Numbered from the stretch's first letter, positions 35,712 through 44,814 are shown. The stretch is DNA of 64,000 bases from Marinobacter salarius (GCF_032922745.1 NZ_CP136693.1:1488001-1552000), one strand, 5' to 3'. The notes: generated by a model not told the origin, from the sequence alone. Made by a program: numbers and translations.

Positions 35712-36095
35712 ATGAACCATGATGCATTAACGAGTGTCCTCGAATCAGACGGCGAAGCACGATACGACTATTTCCTGAGTCAGGTCGGGGAGGAGCGTGA
35801 AATCTGGATTCTGGTGAATGCGGAGAATCGTTTCCTCAAGATCGTGTCTGAAGATGGCGATGTGGAGTACCTGCCGGTGTGGCCCAGTGAGGCATTCGCG
35901 GTGGAGTATGGTAAGGGGTCCGACGATCTCACGCCTAAGCGTATTCCGTTGCCGGATTTTTTCAGGAAATGGGTGCCGGGTCTGACGAAAGATGGTCTGG
36001 ACGTTGGGGTGCTGCCCGGTGTGGATGAAACCCTTTGGATAACCGAGCCGGAAGAGCTGAAACGCGACCTGCAGGATGAATTGTCGAGTTTCTGA
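35712..36095 (+). CDS. DUF2750 protein
   Basis: 127 residues from the ATG at 35712, where homology to the family begins. It is a small soluble protein with a central WPSEAFAVEY block and a RIPLPDFFRKWVPGLTKDGL motif typical of DUF2750, whose members have no known function. There is no signal peptide or membrane segment. It ends 18 bases before the 3' end of the convergent 6S RNA gene. It separates 5-FCL from 6S RNA, which are adjacent in E. coli. Confidence 0.75.
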   Translation: MNHDALTSVLESDGEARYDYFLSQVGEEREIWILVNAENRFLKIVSEDGDVEYLPVWPSEAFAVEYGKGSDDLTPKRIPLPDFFRKWVPGLTKDGLDVGVLPGVDETLWITEPEELKRDLQDELSSF

Positions 36096-36112
36096 GAGCC
36101 TTGGTTGAAAGT

Positions 36113-36293
36113 AAAGCTTCCCGGGCTGCCGTTATCGGATGTGGCCCTTGAACCCAGAGTTCAAGGTCGGTGGCCGCTGTGACATATTAGGCTTTCCCCA
36201 TACGGGGACGTGCTCACAATGCCCTGAAGTAGCCACCTGGGTAGTGCGCATCGGCTCGAGGACGAATCCGACCAGCGAACAGCCCAGGAAGTT
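36113..36293 (-). ncRNA. ssrS: 6S RNA
   Basis: On the minus strand the 3' half holds the hallmark hairpin CCTTGAACTCTGGGTTCAAGG, as in E. coli 6S RNA, and the ends pair to close the rod: CTTCCTGGGCTG near the 5' end with CAGCCCGGGAAG near the 3' end. The central region mimics an open promoter and captures RNA polymerase with sigma70 in stationary phase. A TATAAT box (36300-36305) and a TTGCAA (36325-36330) upstream give the promoter. About 181 nt, close to E. coli (about 184). It follows zapA, the conserved position. Ends are estimated to within a few bases. Confidence 0.92.
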
Positions 36294-36357
36294 AGATTCA
36301 TTATACGGGCATTGCCGGGGCTGATTGCAACACCTGAATCGGATTCCTGCGCAAAGA

Positions 36358-36654
36358 CTAGTTACCGGTGCCTTCGCCCAAAGCGGTATCGAGCTTTTCA
36401 TCCATGGCGTTGAGAATTGAACTGGCGGTGTCCGACATGGTGTCCCGCTCTAGCATTTCATTGGTGATGTTGAGAGCTGCCATCACGGCGATACGTTCGG
36501 TACCGAATACCTTGCCGCTGGCGCGTATTTCCCGCATTTTGGTGTCCAGGTGCCTGGCGGAGCGGAGAAGGGCTTCCTGCTCTTCCTGCGGGCAGGCGAC
36601 CAGGTATTCCTTGTCGAGAATCTTGACTTCGACGGTTGTCGGCTGCTGTGGCAT
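36358..36654 (-). CDS. zapA: Cell division protein ZapA
   Basis: 98 residues, matching ZapA, which cross-links FtsZ filaments at the division ring. Sequence shows VEVKILDKEYLVACPQ, then ARHLDTKMREIRASGKVFGTERIAVMAALNIT and a C-terminal coiled coil. It overlaps TIGR02449 by one base and precedes 6S RNA. Confidence 0.93.
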   Translation of the reverse strand: MPQQPTTVEVKILDKEYLVACPQEEQEALLRSARHLDTKMREIRASGKVFGTERIAVMAALNITNEMLERDTMSDTASSILNAMDEKLDTALGEGTGN

Positions 36655-36860
36655 CAGTGGTGCTCCAGGGCCCGGAGGCGGCCTATCATGGCTTCGATCT
36701 TGTTTTTGGCAAGATCATTCTTGTGCATGAGCTGCGCCCGCTCACGGTTCCAGTCGTCCTGCAGCTCGCGCAGCATCGCGTTGTCACGTTCCAGTTTGCG
36801 ACAGTGATCGATCAATCTGTCGAGTTTGTCCGCCAGTGCCTGTAGTTCGGACTGTTCCAT
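36654..36860 (-). CDS. TIGR02449 coiled-coil protein
   Basis: 68 residues, nearly all one heptad-patterned helix (LADKLDRLIDHCRKLERDN; LRELQDDWNRERAQLM). It is the small protein regularly found before zapA in pseudomonads and relatives, and probably assists division, as ZapB-like coiled coils do; that is inference. The reading frame is coupled to zapA (stop/start overlap). Confidence 0.85.
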   Translation of the reverse strand: MEQSELQALADKLDRLIDHCRKLERDNAMLRELQDDWNRERAQLMHKNDLAKNKIEAMIGRLRALEHH

Positions 36861-36962
36861 GAGTCGTCCAACGCCTGTATCAAAGAAGTGAACTAACTAT
36901 AAGTGTGGACTGCAAGTTGGTCAATTTACAGGGATGTCATGGCCTCCGTTGCGTGATGTCCG

Positions 36963-38237
36963 TCACTCTGGGGCCACGTGCCCCAGCCCCTGTTTTCGGC
37001 TGCCCCGCCAGGCCTGGAGCGCCGGAATCAGTCCCACGAGCAATGCTGCCAGAGGGACGCTGGCGATGATCGACCATTCCGTTGCATTCAGCGGCCGCAG
37101 GCCTACCTGAACGCCCCACGTATCCAGTAGCCAGGGGCTAAGAGCCGCGATGCCGGCCGCTCCGGCCAGTATCGCGAGCCCACAGGCCGCGATGGCCAGC
37201 AGAATGCATTCGATAACGTGCAATGCCGCGATGAGCGCCGGCGAAGCTCCGGTAGCCCTGAGAATCGCCGCTTCCTGCCGGCGCTGTGCTTGCAGAGTCA
37301 GTAACACGGCCACGAGCCCGACCAGGCTGGTGACCACCACAAAGCCGGTGATGCCCAGCAAGGCTTTTTCGAACTGACCCATGATTCGCCAGAGTTCGCT
37401 GAGCGCCACCCCAGGGAGAATCGCCGACAACGGTTCGAGCTGCGATTCGTTGATCTGGCGCTGAACCTGAAAAGTCAGCACCTTGCGGTCGATGCCCACG
37501 AATGCGGCGGTAATCGCGTCCGGTGTGAGGTCCCTCTGCCTGGCCTGTTCGGGCGTGACGGTTCGCCCGGGGATGGCAACACCGGATTCCCAGCCAATAT
37601 GGATGGCTTCGAGGCCCTCCAGGCTGACGTAAACTGCCTGGTCCACCGGTGTGCCAGTGGGAGCGAGGATGCCAGTGACCGTAAACGGAGTGTCCTTGTG
37701 GTTGGAGAAGCTGGTCTTGCCGCCACCATGGGACAGGACAACCCTGTCGCCAGTCTGGTGAGCGTGCTTGCGGGCTACTTCGGCCCCCAACACCACGTCG
37801 AAGACATCGGCGAACCATTCTCCCTCGGCCAATGCGGGTTTCTGGTCCCGACCGTAGCGGAAATGTTCCGGGAACTGCTCGTTGGTGCCGACAACCCGGT
37901 GCCCCCGGTAACTGTCGCCCAGGGAAATGGGCACCAGCCAGCCAATGCGCTCATCCTCCTGCAGTTTCTCGTAGGTACTCCAGCGGATGTTATTGGTGGC
38001 GTCACCGATGTGAAAGACCGTGTACAGCAGCAGGTTCAGCTGACCGCTGCGAGCGCCCACGATCAGGTCGGTGCCGGAGATGGTGCTGGTAAAGGACTGC
38101 TTCACTTCGGTGCGAAGGTACTGAACGCCCAGAAGCAGGGTGATGCTGAGCGTCAGGGTCAGGGTTACCAGCGCCAGTACCCTGCGCCGATACCAGAGGC
38201 TTGCCATGGCCAGAGACAGTGCCAGCCGCAGGTTCAT
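36963..38237 (-). CDS. ABC transporter permease, MacB/FtsX type (zinc cassette)
   Basis: 424 residues with the MacB/LolE layout: one N-terminal transmembrane segment (about residues 18-40), a large periplasmic domain (about 45-270) and three C-terminal segments (about 283-310, 335-360, 380-405). Such permeases act in mechanotransmission or lipoprotein release rather than classic import. Its ATPase overlaps it by four bases upstream. The DUF3299 and ZrgA genes nearby match the Vibrio zrg group (zrgABCDE), where a transporter of this kind helps zinc acquisition. That link is by gene company only. Confidence 0.85.
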   Translation of the reverse strand: MNLRLALSLAMASLWYRRRVLALVTLTLTLSITLLLGVQYLRTEVKQSFTSTISGTDLIVGARSGQLNLLLYTVFHIGDATNNIRWSTYEKLQEDERIGWLVPISLGDSYRGHRVVGTNEQFPEHFRYGRDQKPALAEGEWFADVFDVVLGAEVARKHAHQTGDRVVLSHGGGKTSFSNHKDTPFTVTGILAPTGTPVDQAVYVSLEGLEAIHIGWESGVAIPGRTVTPEQARQRDLTPDAITAAFVGIDRKVLTFQVQRQINESQLEPLSAILPGVALSELWRIMGQFEKALLGITGFVVVTSLVGLVAVLLTLQAQRRQEAAILRATGASPALIAALHVIECILLAIAACGLAILAGAAGIAALSPWLLDTWGVQVGLRPLNATEWSIIASVPLAALLVGLIPALQAWRGSRKQGLGHVAPE

Positions 38238-38974
38238 GGGGTCACCTCCAGGGCCAGTTGGTGGTTAAAGCGTTGGGCCAGGCTCTTGTCGTGACTGACA
38301 AAGACAACGGATGAGTGTTTTTCCGCCGCCAGCCCCAGCAACAACTCGATAAAGCGGTCCCGGTTGTCGCTGTCCAGGGCCGAGGTGGGCTCGTCGGCGA
38401 GGATCAGTTCCGGGGCGCCGGTCAGTGCCCGGGCGGCGGCTACTCGCTGTTGTTGCCCGACGCTGAGGGTGGTAACACGCCGGTGCCAATGGCTCTGGGG
38501 GATGCCCAGGGCAGTCAGCAGGGATTTCGCTTCTGCCTCCGGCGAAGACAAGGCCCGCGCTCGGCGTTTCCGTGAAAGCTTGCAGGGCAGTGTGACGTTG
38601 TCCAGCGTGCTCAGGTAGGGCACCAGGTTGAACTGCTGGAAGATAACGCCCATGTGGTCGGCCCTGAATCGGTCGCGTTGGCCGCTGGTCAGGCCTGCCA
38701 GGTCTGTGCCCAGTAATTCCAGGCGACCGGTGTCCGGCACGATCAGGCCTCCCATCAGGCTCAGGAGTGTGCTCTTACCGCTACCGCTGGGGCCTCGGAG
38801 GAAAAGGTGTTCACCGCTGTTCAGTGTCACGTCGGGATAGCGGATGCCCGGCTGGGTCCGGTCCCAGCGAAAAGCGAGTTCGCTGATGCGGAGGGTTTGC
38901 CGTGGGGTTACGGAACTCTCTGAGGTTACGGAACTATCTTTGTGCAAGTCTGTCTTGCCGGTCATGTCAGGCAT
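38234..38974 (-). CDS. ABC transporter ATPase, LolD/MacB type
   Basis: 246 residues. Walker A is GPSGSGKSTL, the Q-loop is in GVIFQQFNLVPYL, the C-loop is LSVGQQQRVAAARAL, Walker B is LILADEPTSALD and the switch histidine is in FVSHDK. These are the marks of ATPases partnered with MacB/LolE-type permeases. The first 25 residues contain an imperfect repeat, SSVTSESSVTP, coded by a tandem 18-base repeat, so translation may start later; the family part begins at TLRISELAF. It is divergent from the DUF3299 gene by 49 bases. Confidence 0.88.
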   Translation of the reverse strand: MPDMTGKTDLHKDSSVTSESSVTPRQTLRISELAFRWDRTQPGIRYPDVTLNSGEHLFLRGPSGSGKSTLLSLMGGLIVPDTGRLELLGTDLAGLTSGQRDRFRADHMGVIFQQFNLVPYLSTLDNVTLPCKLSRKRRARALSSPEAEAKSLLTALGIPQSHWHRRVTTLSVGQQQRVAAARALTGAPELILADEPTSALDSDNRDRFIELLLGLAAEKHSSVVFVSHDKSLAQRFNHQLALEVTP

Positions 38975-39023
38975 TGGTCATCCGGTGTATGATCCCTGAA
39001 TCGTTACAGGAGACGTCAGTTTT

Positions 39024-39566
39024 ATGTCAGAACCTCTGGAATCCCGCTCGCGGCAACGCTCCTTGTTTGCCACCCTGTTCATGGTGGCGCTGGTCGCGGC
39101 CTTCAGTCTTTCAACCGCCGTTCGTGCAAAAGACGCCTCGCAAGAGATCGACTGGCTGGAACTGATGCCAGAGGAGGATCTCAACCTACTCGAGAATATG
39201 CCAGAAGTCTCCCACGAGGGTGACGGCCCTGCCACATTACCGGACGAGATCATGACAGGCCGTGTGGTGCCTGAAATGGATGGCCGGTCGGGCCGGATTC
39301 CGGGTTTCGTCGTGCCGCTGAAAACCACACAGGATATGCGCATTCTGGAGTTTTTCCTGGTGCCATACTACGGCGCCTGCATACACGTGCCACCCCCGCC
39401 ACCCAACCAGATCATCCATGTGAAGTACAAGAAGGGCTTCAAGCTGGAAGCGCTCTACGATCCGGTGTGGATTGAGGGCACCCTGAAGATCGAGAAGACC
39501 GAGAACGACATTGCCTCGTCCTCCTACTCCATCGTGGCGGAGGACGTCTCACCCTACGAGGAGTAA
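39024..39566 (+). CDS. DUF3299 periplasmic protein (zinc cassette)
   Basis: 180 residues. An N-terminal hydrophobic segment (about 14-34) acts as signal peptide or anchor. The body contains the DUF3299 signature GFVVPL, LVPYYGACIHVPPPPPNQI, with Cys-Ile-His as possible metal ligands. DUF3299 proteins accompany ZrgA and a MacB-type transporter in zinc-regulated clusters. The role in zinc handling is inferred from company. Confidence 0.82.
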   Translation: MSEPLESRSRQRSLFATLFMVALVAAFSLSTAVRAKDASQEIDWLELMPEEDLNLLENMPEVSHEGDGPATLPDEIMTGRVVPEMDGRSGRIPGFVVPLKTTQDMRILEFFLVPYYGACIHVPPPPPNQIIHVKYKKGFKLEALYDPVWIEGTLKIEKTENDIASSSYSIVAEDVSPYEE

Positions 39567-39589
39567 TGTCTTTGCAGGGCATTCATGGG

Positions 39590-40228
39590 TCAGTTGTTGA
39601 CAGTAAATGCCCGGTTTGAGGGTGTCAGCCGGGCACTACCCTGGCCAGAGGGGCTGACCCATTCGACGGTGAGCTCCTCCATGCCCTCGAACCTCTCCAT
39701 CAGTGCCGATGTAAATTCCTGATCGGCGTCGATGTGGTTGCATGCCAGTTGCTGGGATACGTCGTATTCCCGATGAGTGGCTTCCCCATGATGTTCTTCG
39801 TCATGATGTCCTTCGTCGTGATGTTCGGCCTCGTGATGATCGTGCTCGTCGTGGCCGTGATGAGTCTCCCCACCATGGTTTTCGTCTTCCCCGCCGAGTT
39901 CCACGGCTGCGGCTGTCACGCGGCAGTCGGCCGCTGCGGTGTTGACCAGCGGCGTGGTTTCCAGCCAGCGGGTAATGTCCGCCAACCGGCTTTTTTCCGC
40001 CTCTGTGCGGGCGCCATGCTCGAACCCGGCGAGGTTGTAGGCCGGGGAATTGAGCATCAGGTCAATACGGTTTTCTTCCACCGCCATCTGCAATCGGGCA
40101 TGGCCGTGCTCGTGGGCGCCGGGATTGTCGGCGGCCAGCGCCATCGGTGCCAGGCTGCAGGCGGCGACCATACATCCAAGTGTATGCAGCGAGCGTGGAC
40201 GGTTGGGGGGTAAGCGTTTAGCGGACAT
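39590..40228 (-). CDS. zrgA: ZrgA-family zinc uptake protein (DUF2796)
   Basis: 212 residues from the ATG at 40228; the longer frame upstream would overlap the Zur box. The signal peptide ends near APMALAADN. The mature part begins HEHGHARLQMAVE and holds a long His/Glu/Asp-rich loop (about residues 118-148; about 14 His) like those of ZnuA-type zinc chaperones. DUF2796/ZrgA proteins support zinc uptake under Zur control in Vibrio. A perfect TGTTATAACA palindrome lies just upstream. It is convergent with the DUF3299 gene (24 bases between). Confidence 0.85.
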   Translation of the reverse strand: MSAKRLPPNRPRSLHTLGCMVAACSLAPMALAADNPGAHEHGHARLQMAVEENRIDLMLNSPAYNLAGFEHGARTEAEKSRLADITRWLETTPLVNTAAADCRVTAAAVELGGEDENHGGETHHGHDEHDHHEAEHHDEGHHDEEHHGEATHREYDVSQQLACNHIDADQEFTSALMERFEGMEELTVEWVSPSGQGSARLTPSNRAFTVNN

Positions 40229-40253
40229 GGCAGGCGGCTCTCCTTGAAATTGA

Positions 40254-40267
40254 TATGTTATAACATA
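40254..40267. promoter_or_regulatory. Zur box upstream of zrgA
   Basis: TATGTTATAACATA is a perfect 14-base palindrome containing TGTTATAACA, the core of gammaproteobacterial Zur operators. It is 26-39 bases upstream of the zrgA start, so it would cover the promoter. Zinc-loaded Zur would repress zrgA here. Confidence 0.8.
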
Positions 40268-40368
40268 ATTTACTCTTTCCCGGTCCGGAATCAAGAGGGC
40301 AAGTGTCTTAAATGCGCCTGAATGCTAGGATAGGGCCTTCACTCATTCATACAGGACCGTCCCGTTTC

Positions 40369-40965
40369 ATGTCCGAAACCGACACCTCCAACGCCCGCGC
40401 CGTCGCCTTTGAGCGCTGGGCAAATATGTTCACCGCTCACAAGGCTTTCAGTCATCCATCAGAGCTCCATGGCGTGCTTTGTGGCCGGCTTGCTGCTGGC
40501 GCTCGTATCAGTGAAGAGGAATGGCTGTCCATGGTGTGTGAGCACATGGGCCTGCCCCAGGCTGCGACCGACGAATCGGACGAACTGCGGGAATTTATGG
40601 CCTCGGCCTATAGCCAGACGCTTGAGCTGTTGAAGGCTACCGATATGAGTTTTCAGCCCTTGCTGCCGGACGATGATTACGCCATCGAACAGCGACTGGA
40701 AGCGCTCACCTCCTGGGTGCGTGGTTTCCTGGAGGGCATGGCGCTGTCCGCTGGTCAGGCACTGGGTGAGGCGCCGGATGAGATTCGCGAACTCATTGAA
40801 GATCTGGTGGCGATCAGTCAGGTGGCCGATGATGACGAGCCGGACGATGAAAGCGAACAACAATTGATGGAAATCGTCGAATATGTACGGCTGGGGGCGC
40901 TAGCGGTGTTTACTGAGTTCAATCCGCCGGAAAAGCCGTCACCCAATACCCCGACTTTGCACTGA
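40369..40965 (+). CDS. ygfB: YgfB/UPF0149 family protein
   Basis: 198 residues from the ATG at 40369, where the family begins. It is an all-helical soluble protein with the conserved HPSELHGVLCGRLAAG block near the N-terminus and a WVRGFLEGMAL motif. In Pseudomonas, YgfB affects beta-lactamase expression through AlpA; the general function is unclear. It heads the operon ygfB-pepP-ubiH-ubiI. In relatives it lies next to TIGR02449 and zapA; here the zinc cassette separates them. Confidence 0.9.
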   Translation: MSETDTSNARAVAFERWANMFTAHKAFSHPSELHGVLCGRLAAGARISEEEWLSMVCEHMGLPQAATDESDELREFMASAYSQTLELLKATDMSFQPLLPDDDYAIEQRLEALTSWVRGFLEGMALSAGQALGEAPDEIRELIEDLVAISQVADDDEPDDESEQQLMEIVEYVRLGALAVFTEFNPPEKPSPNTPTLH

Positions 40966-40992
40966 ACAACGCTGATACCCGTGGGAGACTTC

Positions 40993-42315
40993 ATGGCTTC
41001 ACTGATACCCGTCAAGGAATTCAACGATCGCCGGCACCGGCTGATGGAAAGAATGGCGCCGGATAGCATTGCCATCCTGCCGGCCGCCCCCGAACGGGTG
41101 CGTAACCGGGATGTCCTGCATCCGTTTCGTCAGGACAGTGACTTTCACTATCTGACCGGATTTGGCGAGCCGGAAGCAGTCCTGGTGCTGATCCCCGGCC
41201 GGGAGCATGGTGAGTCCGTACTCTTCTGTAAGGAACGAAATCCGGAAAAGGAGCTTTGGGATGGCTTCCTGGCAGGCCCCGAGGGTGCCATCGAGACCTT
41301 CGGCCTGGACGATGCCTTTCCCATTGCCGACATTGACGACATCCTGCCCGGCATGATCGAAGGCCGCAGCCGGGTGTACTACCCACTGGGCAAAGATCAT
41401 AACTTTGATGCCAAGGTGATGGACTGGGTCAAGTTGATCCGCAGCAAGGTTCGCTCAGGTGCTCATCCGCCCGGCGAGTTCGTAGCCTTGGAACACTTGC
41501 TCCACGACCTGCGCCTGTACAAGAGCGCAGCGGAAATCAGGGTGATGGCAAGGGCCAGCGAGATCAGTTGTGAGGCCCACAAGCGGGCAATGAAGCGGGC
41601 CGGCAAAGGTGTCTTTGAGTACGCCCTGGAAGCTGAACTGATTCACACCTTTATGGAAAACGGTGCCCGCTCCACGGCCTATCCGTCGATTGTGGGGGGC
41701 GGCCAGAATGCCTGTATCCTCCACTACATCGAAAACAGCGCCCCGTTGAACGAGGGCGACCTGGTGCTTATCGATGCGGGTTGTGAACTGGAATGCTATG
41801 CCTCCGATATTACCCGTACCTTCCCAGTCAGCGGTACATTCAGTGATGAGCAGCGGGCCCTGTACGAGGTGGTGTTGGCGGCCCAGTACGCGGCCATTGA
41901 GGAAGTCCGTCCCGGAAATCACTGGGACCACCCCCACCAGGCCGCACTGAAAGTGCTTACCCAGGGCTTGATCGATCTTGGCCTGCTCAAGGATACGACG
42001 GTAGAGCAGGCCATCGAGGAGCAGGCGTTCAAGCCGTTCTTTATGCACCGTACCGGCCATTGGCTTGGTATGGATGTGCATGATGTCGGGGACTACAAGG
42101 TGGGCGATGCGTGGCGCGAACTGGAGCCGGGCATGGCACTGACCGTGGAGCCCGGGCTATATGTGGCGCCGGACAACTCCAGCGTGGATGCGAAATGGCG
42201 TGGTATCGGCATTCGCATCGAGGATGACGTGGTGGTGACGAAAGAGGGCTGTCGGGTACTCACCGAGGCGGTCCCCAAGACCATTCCCGAGATTGAAGCG
42301 CTGATGGCCGACTGA
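40993..42315 (+). CDS. pepP: Xaa-Pro aminopeptidase P
   Basis: 440 residues from the ATG at 40993; a GTG at 40981 is possible. The creatinase-type N-terminal domain (about 1-170) is followed by the M24 pita-bread domain with metal ligands in DAGCELECYASDITRTFP (two Asp), HRTGHWLGMDVHD (His), LTVEPGLY (Glu) and GIRIEDDV (Glu). It removes N-terminal residues before proline. Position between ygfB and ubiH is conserved. Confidence 0.96.
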   Translation: MASLIPVKEFNDRRHRLMERMAPDSIAILPAAPERVRNRDVLHPFRQDSDFHYLTGFGEPEAVLVLIPGREHGESVLFCKERNPEKELWDGFLAGPEGAIETFGLDDAFPIADIDDILPGMIEGRSRVYYPLGKDHNFDAKVMDWVKLIRSKVRSGAHPPGEFVALEHLLHDLRLYKSAAEIRVMARASEISCEAHKRAMKRAGKGVFEYALEAELIHTFMENGARSTAYPSIVGGGQNACILHYIENSAPLNEGDLVLIDAGCELECYASDITRTFPVSGTFSDEQRALYEVVLAAQYAAIEEVRPGNHWDHPHQAALKVLTQGLIDLGLLKDTTVEQAIEEQAFKPFFMHRTGHWLGMDVHDVGDYKVGDAWRELEPGMALTVEPGLYVAPDNSSVDAKWRGIGIRIEDDVVVTKEGCRVLTEAVPKTIPEIEALMAD

Positions 42316-42317
42316 CC

Positions 42318-43598
42318 GTGAACCAGCACGATACCGATATCATCATCGCCGGTGGTGGGCTGGCAGGAGCCACCCTGGCATTGGCGCTGGCGAAAACCTT
42401 GCCGCAATTGCGGGTGACCGTGGTAGAGGCGTTTCCGTTGTCTCCGGACGCCCTGCCTGACAGTTACCAGCCCAGCTACGATGCCCGCTCCACAGCGCTG
42501 GCCTGGGGCTCAAGGTTGATCTTTGAAGAACTGGGCCTGTGGCAACGGCTTTCCGAGCATGCCACGCCCATTCGCCATATTCATGTATCGGATCGTGGGC
42601 ATTTCGGGGCCACGCGCCTGAACGCCGCCGAGCACCAACAGGAGGCTCTGGGCTATGTCGCGGACAACCGCTGGATGGGGCTGTGCCTGATGCGGGAACT
42701 GCTGCAGACGCATGTGGTCTGGGAAGCACCGGCGGAAGTGACAGCCATGCAGCCGCTATCGGAGGGTGTTCGCGTTACCCTGGGCGCCGACACGGGAGAT
42801 CGGGAACTGACCGCGCAGTGTCTGGTGGTGGCTGACGGCGGCCGTTCCGGCCTGCGTGAAACACTGGGCTTCCGGGTCAATGAACAGGCGTATGATCAGC
42901 ATGCCCTGATCGCCAATGTCTCCACCTCCCATAGTCATGAGTTTACCGCGTTTGAACGTTTCACCGATGCTGGCCCCATGGCGTTGTTGCCTCACGGCTC
43001 GCCAGCGCGCGCCGGCACAAACGCCGCCCTGGTATGGACGTTGAGTAGTAAGGCTCTTGATGAACTGCTGTCATTGGGCGATGACGACAAGTGCCAGCGA
43101 CTGCAGCATCGTTTTGGCTGGCGCCTGGGGCGTTTCACCCGAATCGGGGAATGCAGCCACTACCCGCTGACCCTGAAAACCGTGGATGAGGCAGTTCGCC
43201 CCGGTGTGGTATTGGTAGGCAATGCGGCGCACACGCTTCATCCGGTTGCCGGTCAGGGCTTCAACCTTGCTTTGAGGGGGCTGATGGCGCTGGTGGAGCA
43301 GTTCTGTGTGGCTGTCGAGCAGCAGCAACCCCTGGGCAGCCTGGGCGTGCTTAACGCCTATCAGGCACGTCATCGTCGGGACTGGCAACAGACAGTGCGG
43401 TTTTCCGACTCACTGATCCAGCTCTTCGGCAATCATCTGCCCCTGGTAACCACGGCCCGCGACGCCGGCCTGATGGGGCTGGACCTGCTACCCGGCGCCA
43501 AGCGCTGGTTTGCTCGTCAGGCCATGGGGCTGGGTGGGCGCCGGGCCGAGCTTCGTGCTACTGACAACGCTTTCTCGGAACGCAATGACCATGAGTGA
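42318..43598 (+). CDS. ubiH: 2-octaprenyl-6-methoxyphenol hydroxylase
   Basis: 426 residues from a GTG start, two bases after pepP. This FAD monooxygenase hydroxylates the ubiquinone ring. It has GxGxxG in IIAGGGLAGATLALAL, a DG motif in VADGGRSGLRE and the FAD ribityl motif GNAAHTLHPVAGQGFNLALRG. The next gene is a paralogue. Assignment as UbiH rests on position after pepP. Confidence 0.9.
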   Translation: MNQHDTDIIIAGGGLAGATLALALAKTLPQLRVTVVEAFPLSPDALPDSYQPSYDARSTALAWGSRLIFEELGLWQRLSEHATPIRHIHVSDRGHFGATRLNAAEHQQEALGYVADNRWMGLCLMRELLQTHVVWEAPAEVTAMQPLSEGVRVTLGADTGDRELTAQCLVVADGGRSGLRETLGFRVNEQAYDQHALIANVSTSHSHEFTAFERFTDAGPMALLPHGSPARAGTNAALVWTLSSKALDELLSLGDDDKCQRLQHRFGWRLGRFTRIGECSHYPLTLKTVDEAVRPGVVLVGNAAHTLHPVAGQGFNLALRGLMALVEQFCVAVEQQQPLGSLGVLNAYQARHRRDWQQTVRFSDSLIQLFGNHLPLVTTARDAGLMGLDLLPGAKRWFARQAMGLGGRRAELRATDNAFSERNDHE

Positions 43599-44814
43599 GC
43601 AACCGCAATTCGATATCCTGGTGGTTGGCGGCGGCATGGTGGGCTCGGCCCTTGCGCTGGGTTTGTCTCGGCAGGGCTGGAACGTAGGGCTGGTGGAAGG
43701 TGCCGACCGAAAGGCCTTGATGCAGGACCCCGAAGAAGCGCTATCTGTGGAAGATTTCGATCCCCGCGTGAGCGCCATTTCGGTCGCCAGCCAGCGGCTG
43801 CTGGAACAATTGGGGGTATGGCCGGACATAACCGCTGGTCGCCACTGTCCCTACCAGACGATGACGGTGTGGGATGGCGATGGCACCGGCCGCATCCAGT
43901 TCGAAGCGGCAGAGCTCCGCGCCCCGGCGCTGGGTACGATCATTGAGAACCGCCGAATTGTACGGGCACTGTTTGATGCCCTGACTGACAGCGCGGTGAC
44001 CCTGATTGATGGGGTCAGGGTGAGTGGCTGGTGGCAGGACGGGCACACGCGAGGCATCCACCTGGAAGACGGCCAGACCTTCGGCGCCAGACTTGTAGTG
44101 GCGGCGGACGGTGCCCACTCCCGATTGCGCCAGTGGGTGGGGCTACCGACCCGCGAGTGGGATTACGGCCAGCAGGCCATCGTATGCACCGTTCGAACGG
44201 CCCAGAGCCACCGTTATACGGCCTGGCAACGGTTCTCGCCCACAGGGCCTCTGGCTTTCCTGCCACTGTTGTCAGAGTCCGGCGATGAGCATTTTTGTTC
44301 TATTGTATGGTCACAGGATACCGAAGAGGCACGGCGTCTGATGGGGCTGGATGACCACGCCTTCAAAGCGGAGCTGGAACGGGCGATAGAGCGTGAACTG
44401 GGCGCAGTGGACCTGGTCTCGCGTCGCTACGCGTTTCCTTTGCGTCAACGCCACGCCAAGGAATACATCGCCCCTGGCTTTGCGCTGGTGGGCGATGCCG
44501 CTCATACCATTCATCCCCTGGCCGGCCAGGGGGCGAATCTGGGTTATGGGGATGTTCGTGCGTTGCTGGATGAACTTGCCAGTGCCCGGAGCAAAGGCAT
44601 TGATCCAGACAACGAGCTTGTTCTGGCTCGCTACCAGCGCCGTCGCAAGGGTGAGAACCTCGCGATGATGGCGGCCATGGAAGGTTTCAAGCAACTGTTT
44701 GGCCGTGATGAGTTGACCCTGCGTTGGCTGCGCAACACCGGCATGCGCTGGCTGAACCGGCTTGGGCCGATCAAGAACCGTATTGCGGCCGAGGCCATGG
44801 GGCTGGATGCCTGA
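43591..44814 (+). CDS. ubiI: UbiI/VisC-like ubiquinone hydroxylase
   Basis: 407 residues from the ATG at 43591, overlapping ubiH by eight bases; ATG 43585 is an alternative. The protein has the same fold as UbiH: dinucleotide motif VVGGGMVGSALALGL, VVAADGAHSRLR and GDAAHTIHPLAGQGANLGYGD. In E. coli the gene after ubiH is visC/ubiI (C5 hydroxylation); UbiF is a possible alternative. Both paralogues serve aerobic ubiquinone synthesis. Confidence 0.85.
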   Translation: MSEQPQFDILVVGGGMVGSALALGLSRQGWNVGLVEGADRKALMQDPEEALSVEDFDPRVSAISVASQRLLEQLGVWPDITAGRHCPYQTMTVWDGDGTGRIQFEAAELRAPALGTIIENRRIVRALFDALTDSAVTLIDGVRVSGWWQDGHTRGIHLEDGQTFGARLVVAADGAHSRLRQWVGLPTREWDYGQQAIVCTVRTAQSHRYTAWQRFSPTGPLAFLPLLSESGDEHFCSIVWSQDTEEARRLMGLDDHAFKAELERAIERELGAVDLVSRRYAFPLRQRHAKEYIAPGFALVGDAAHTIHPLAGQGANLGYGDVRALLDELASARSKGIDPDNELVLARYQRRRKGENLAMMAAMEGFKQLFGRDELTLRWLRNTGMRWLNRLGPIKNRIAAEAMGLDA

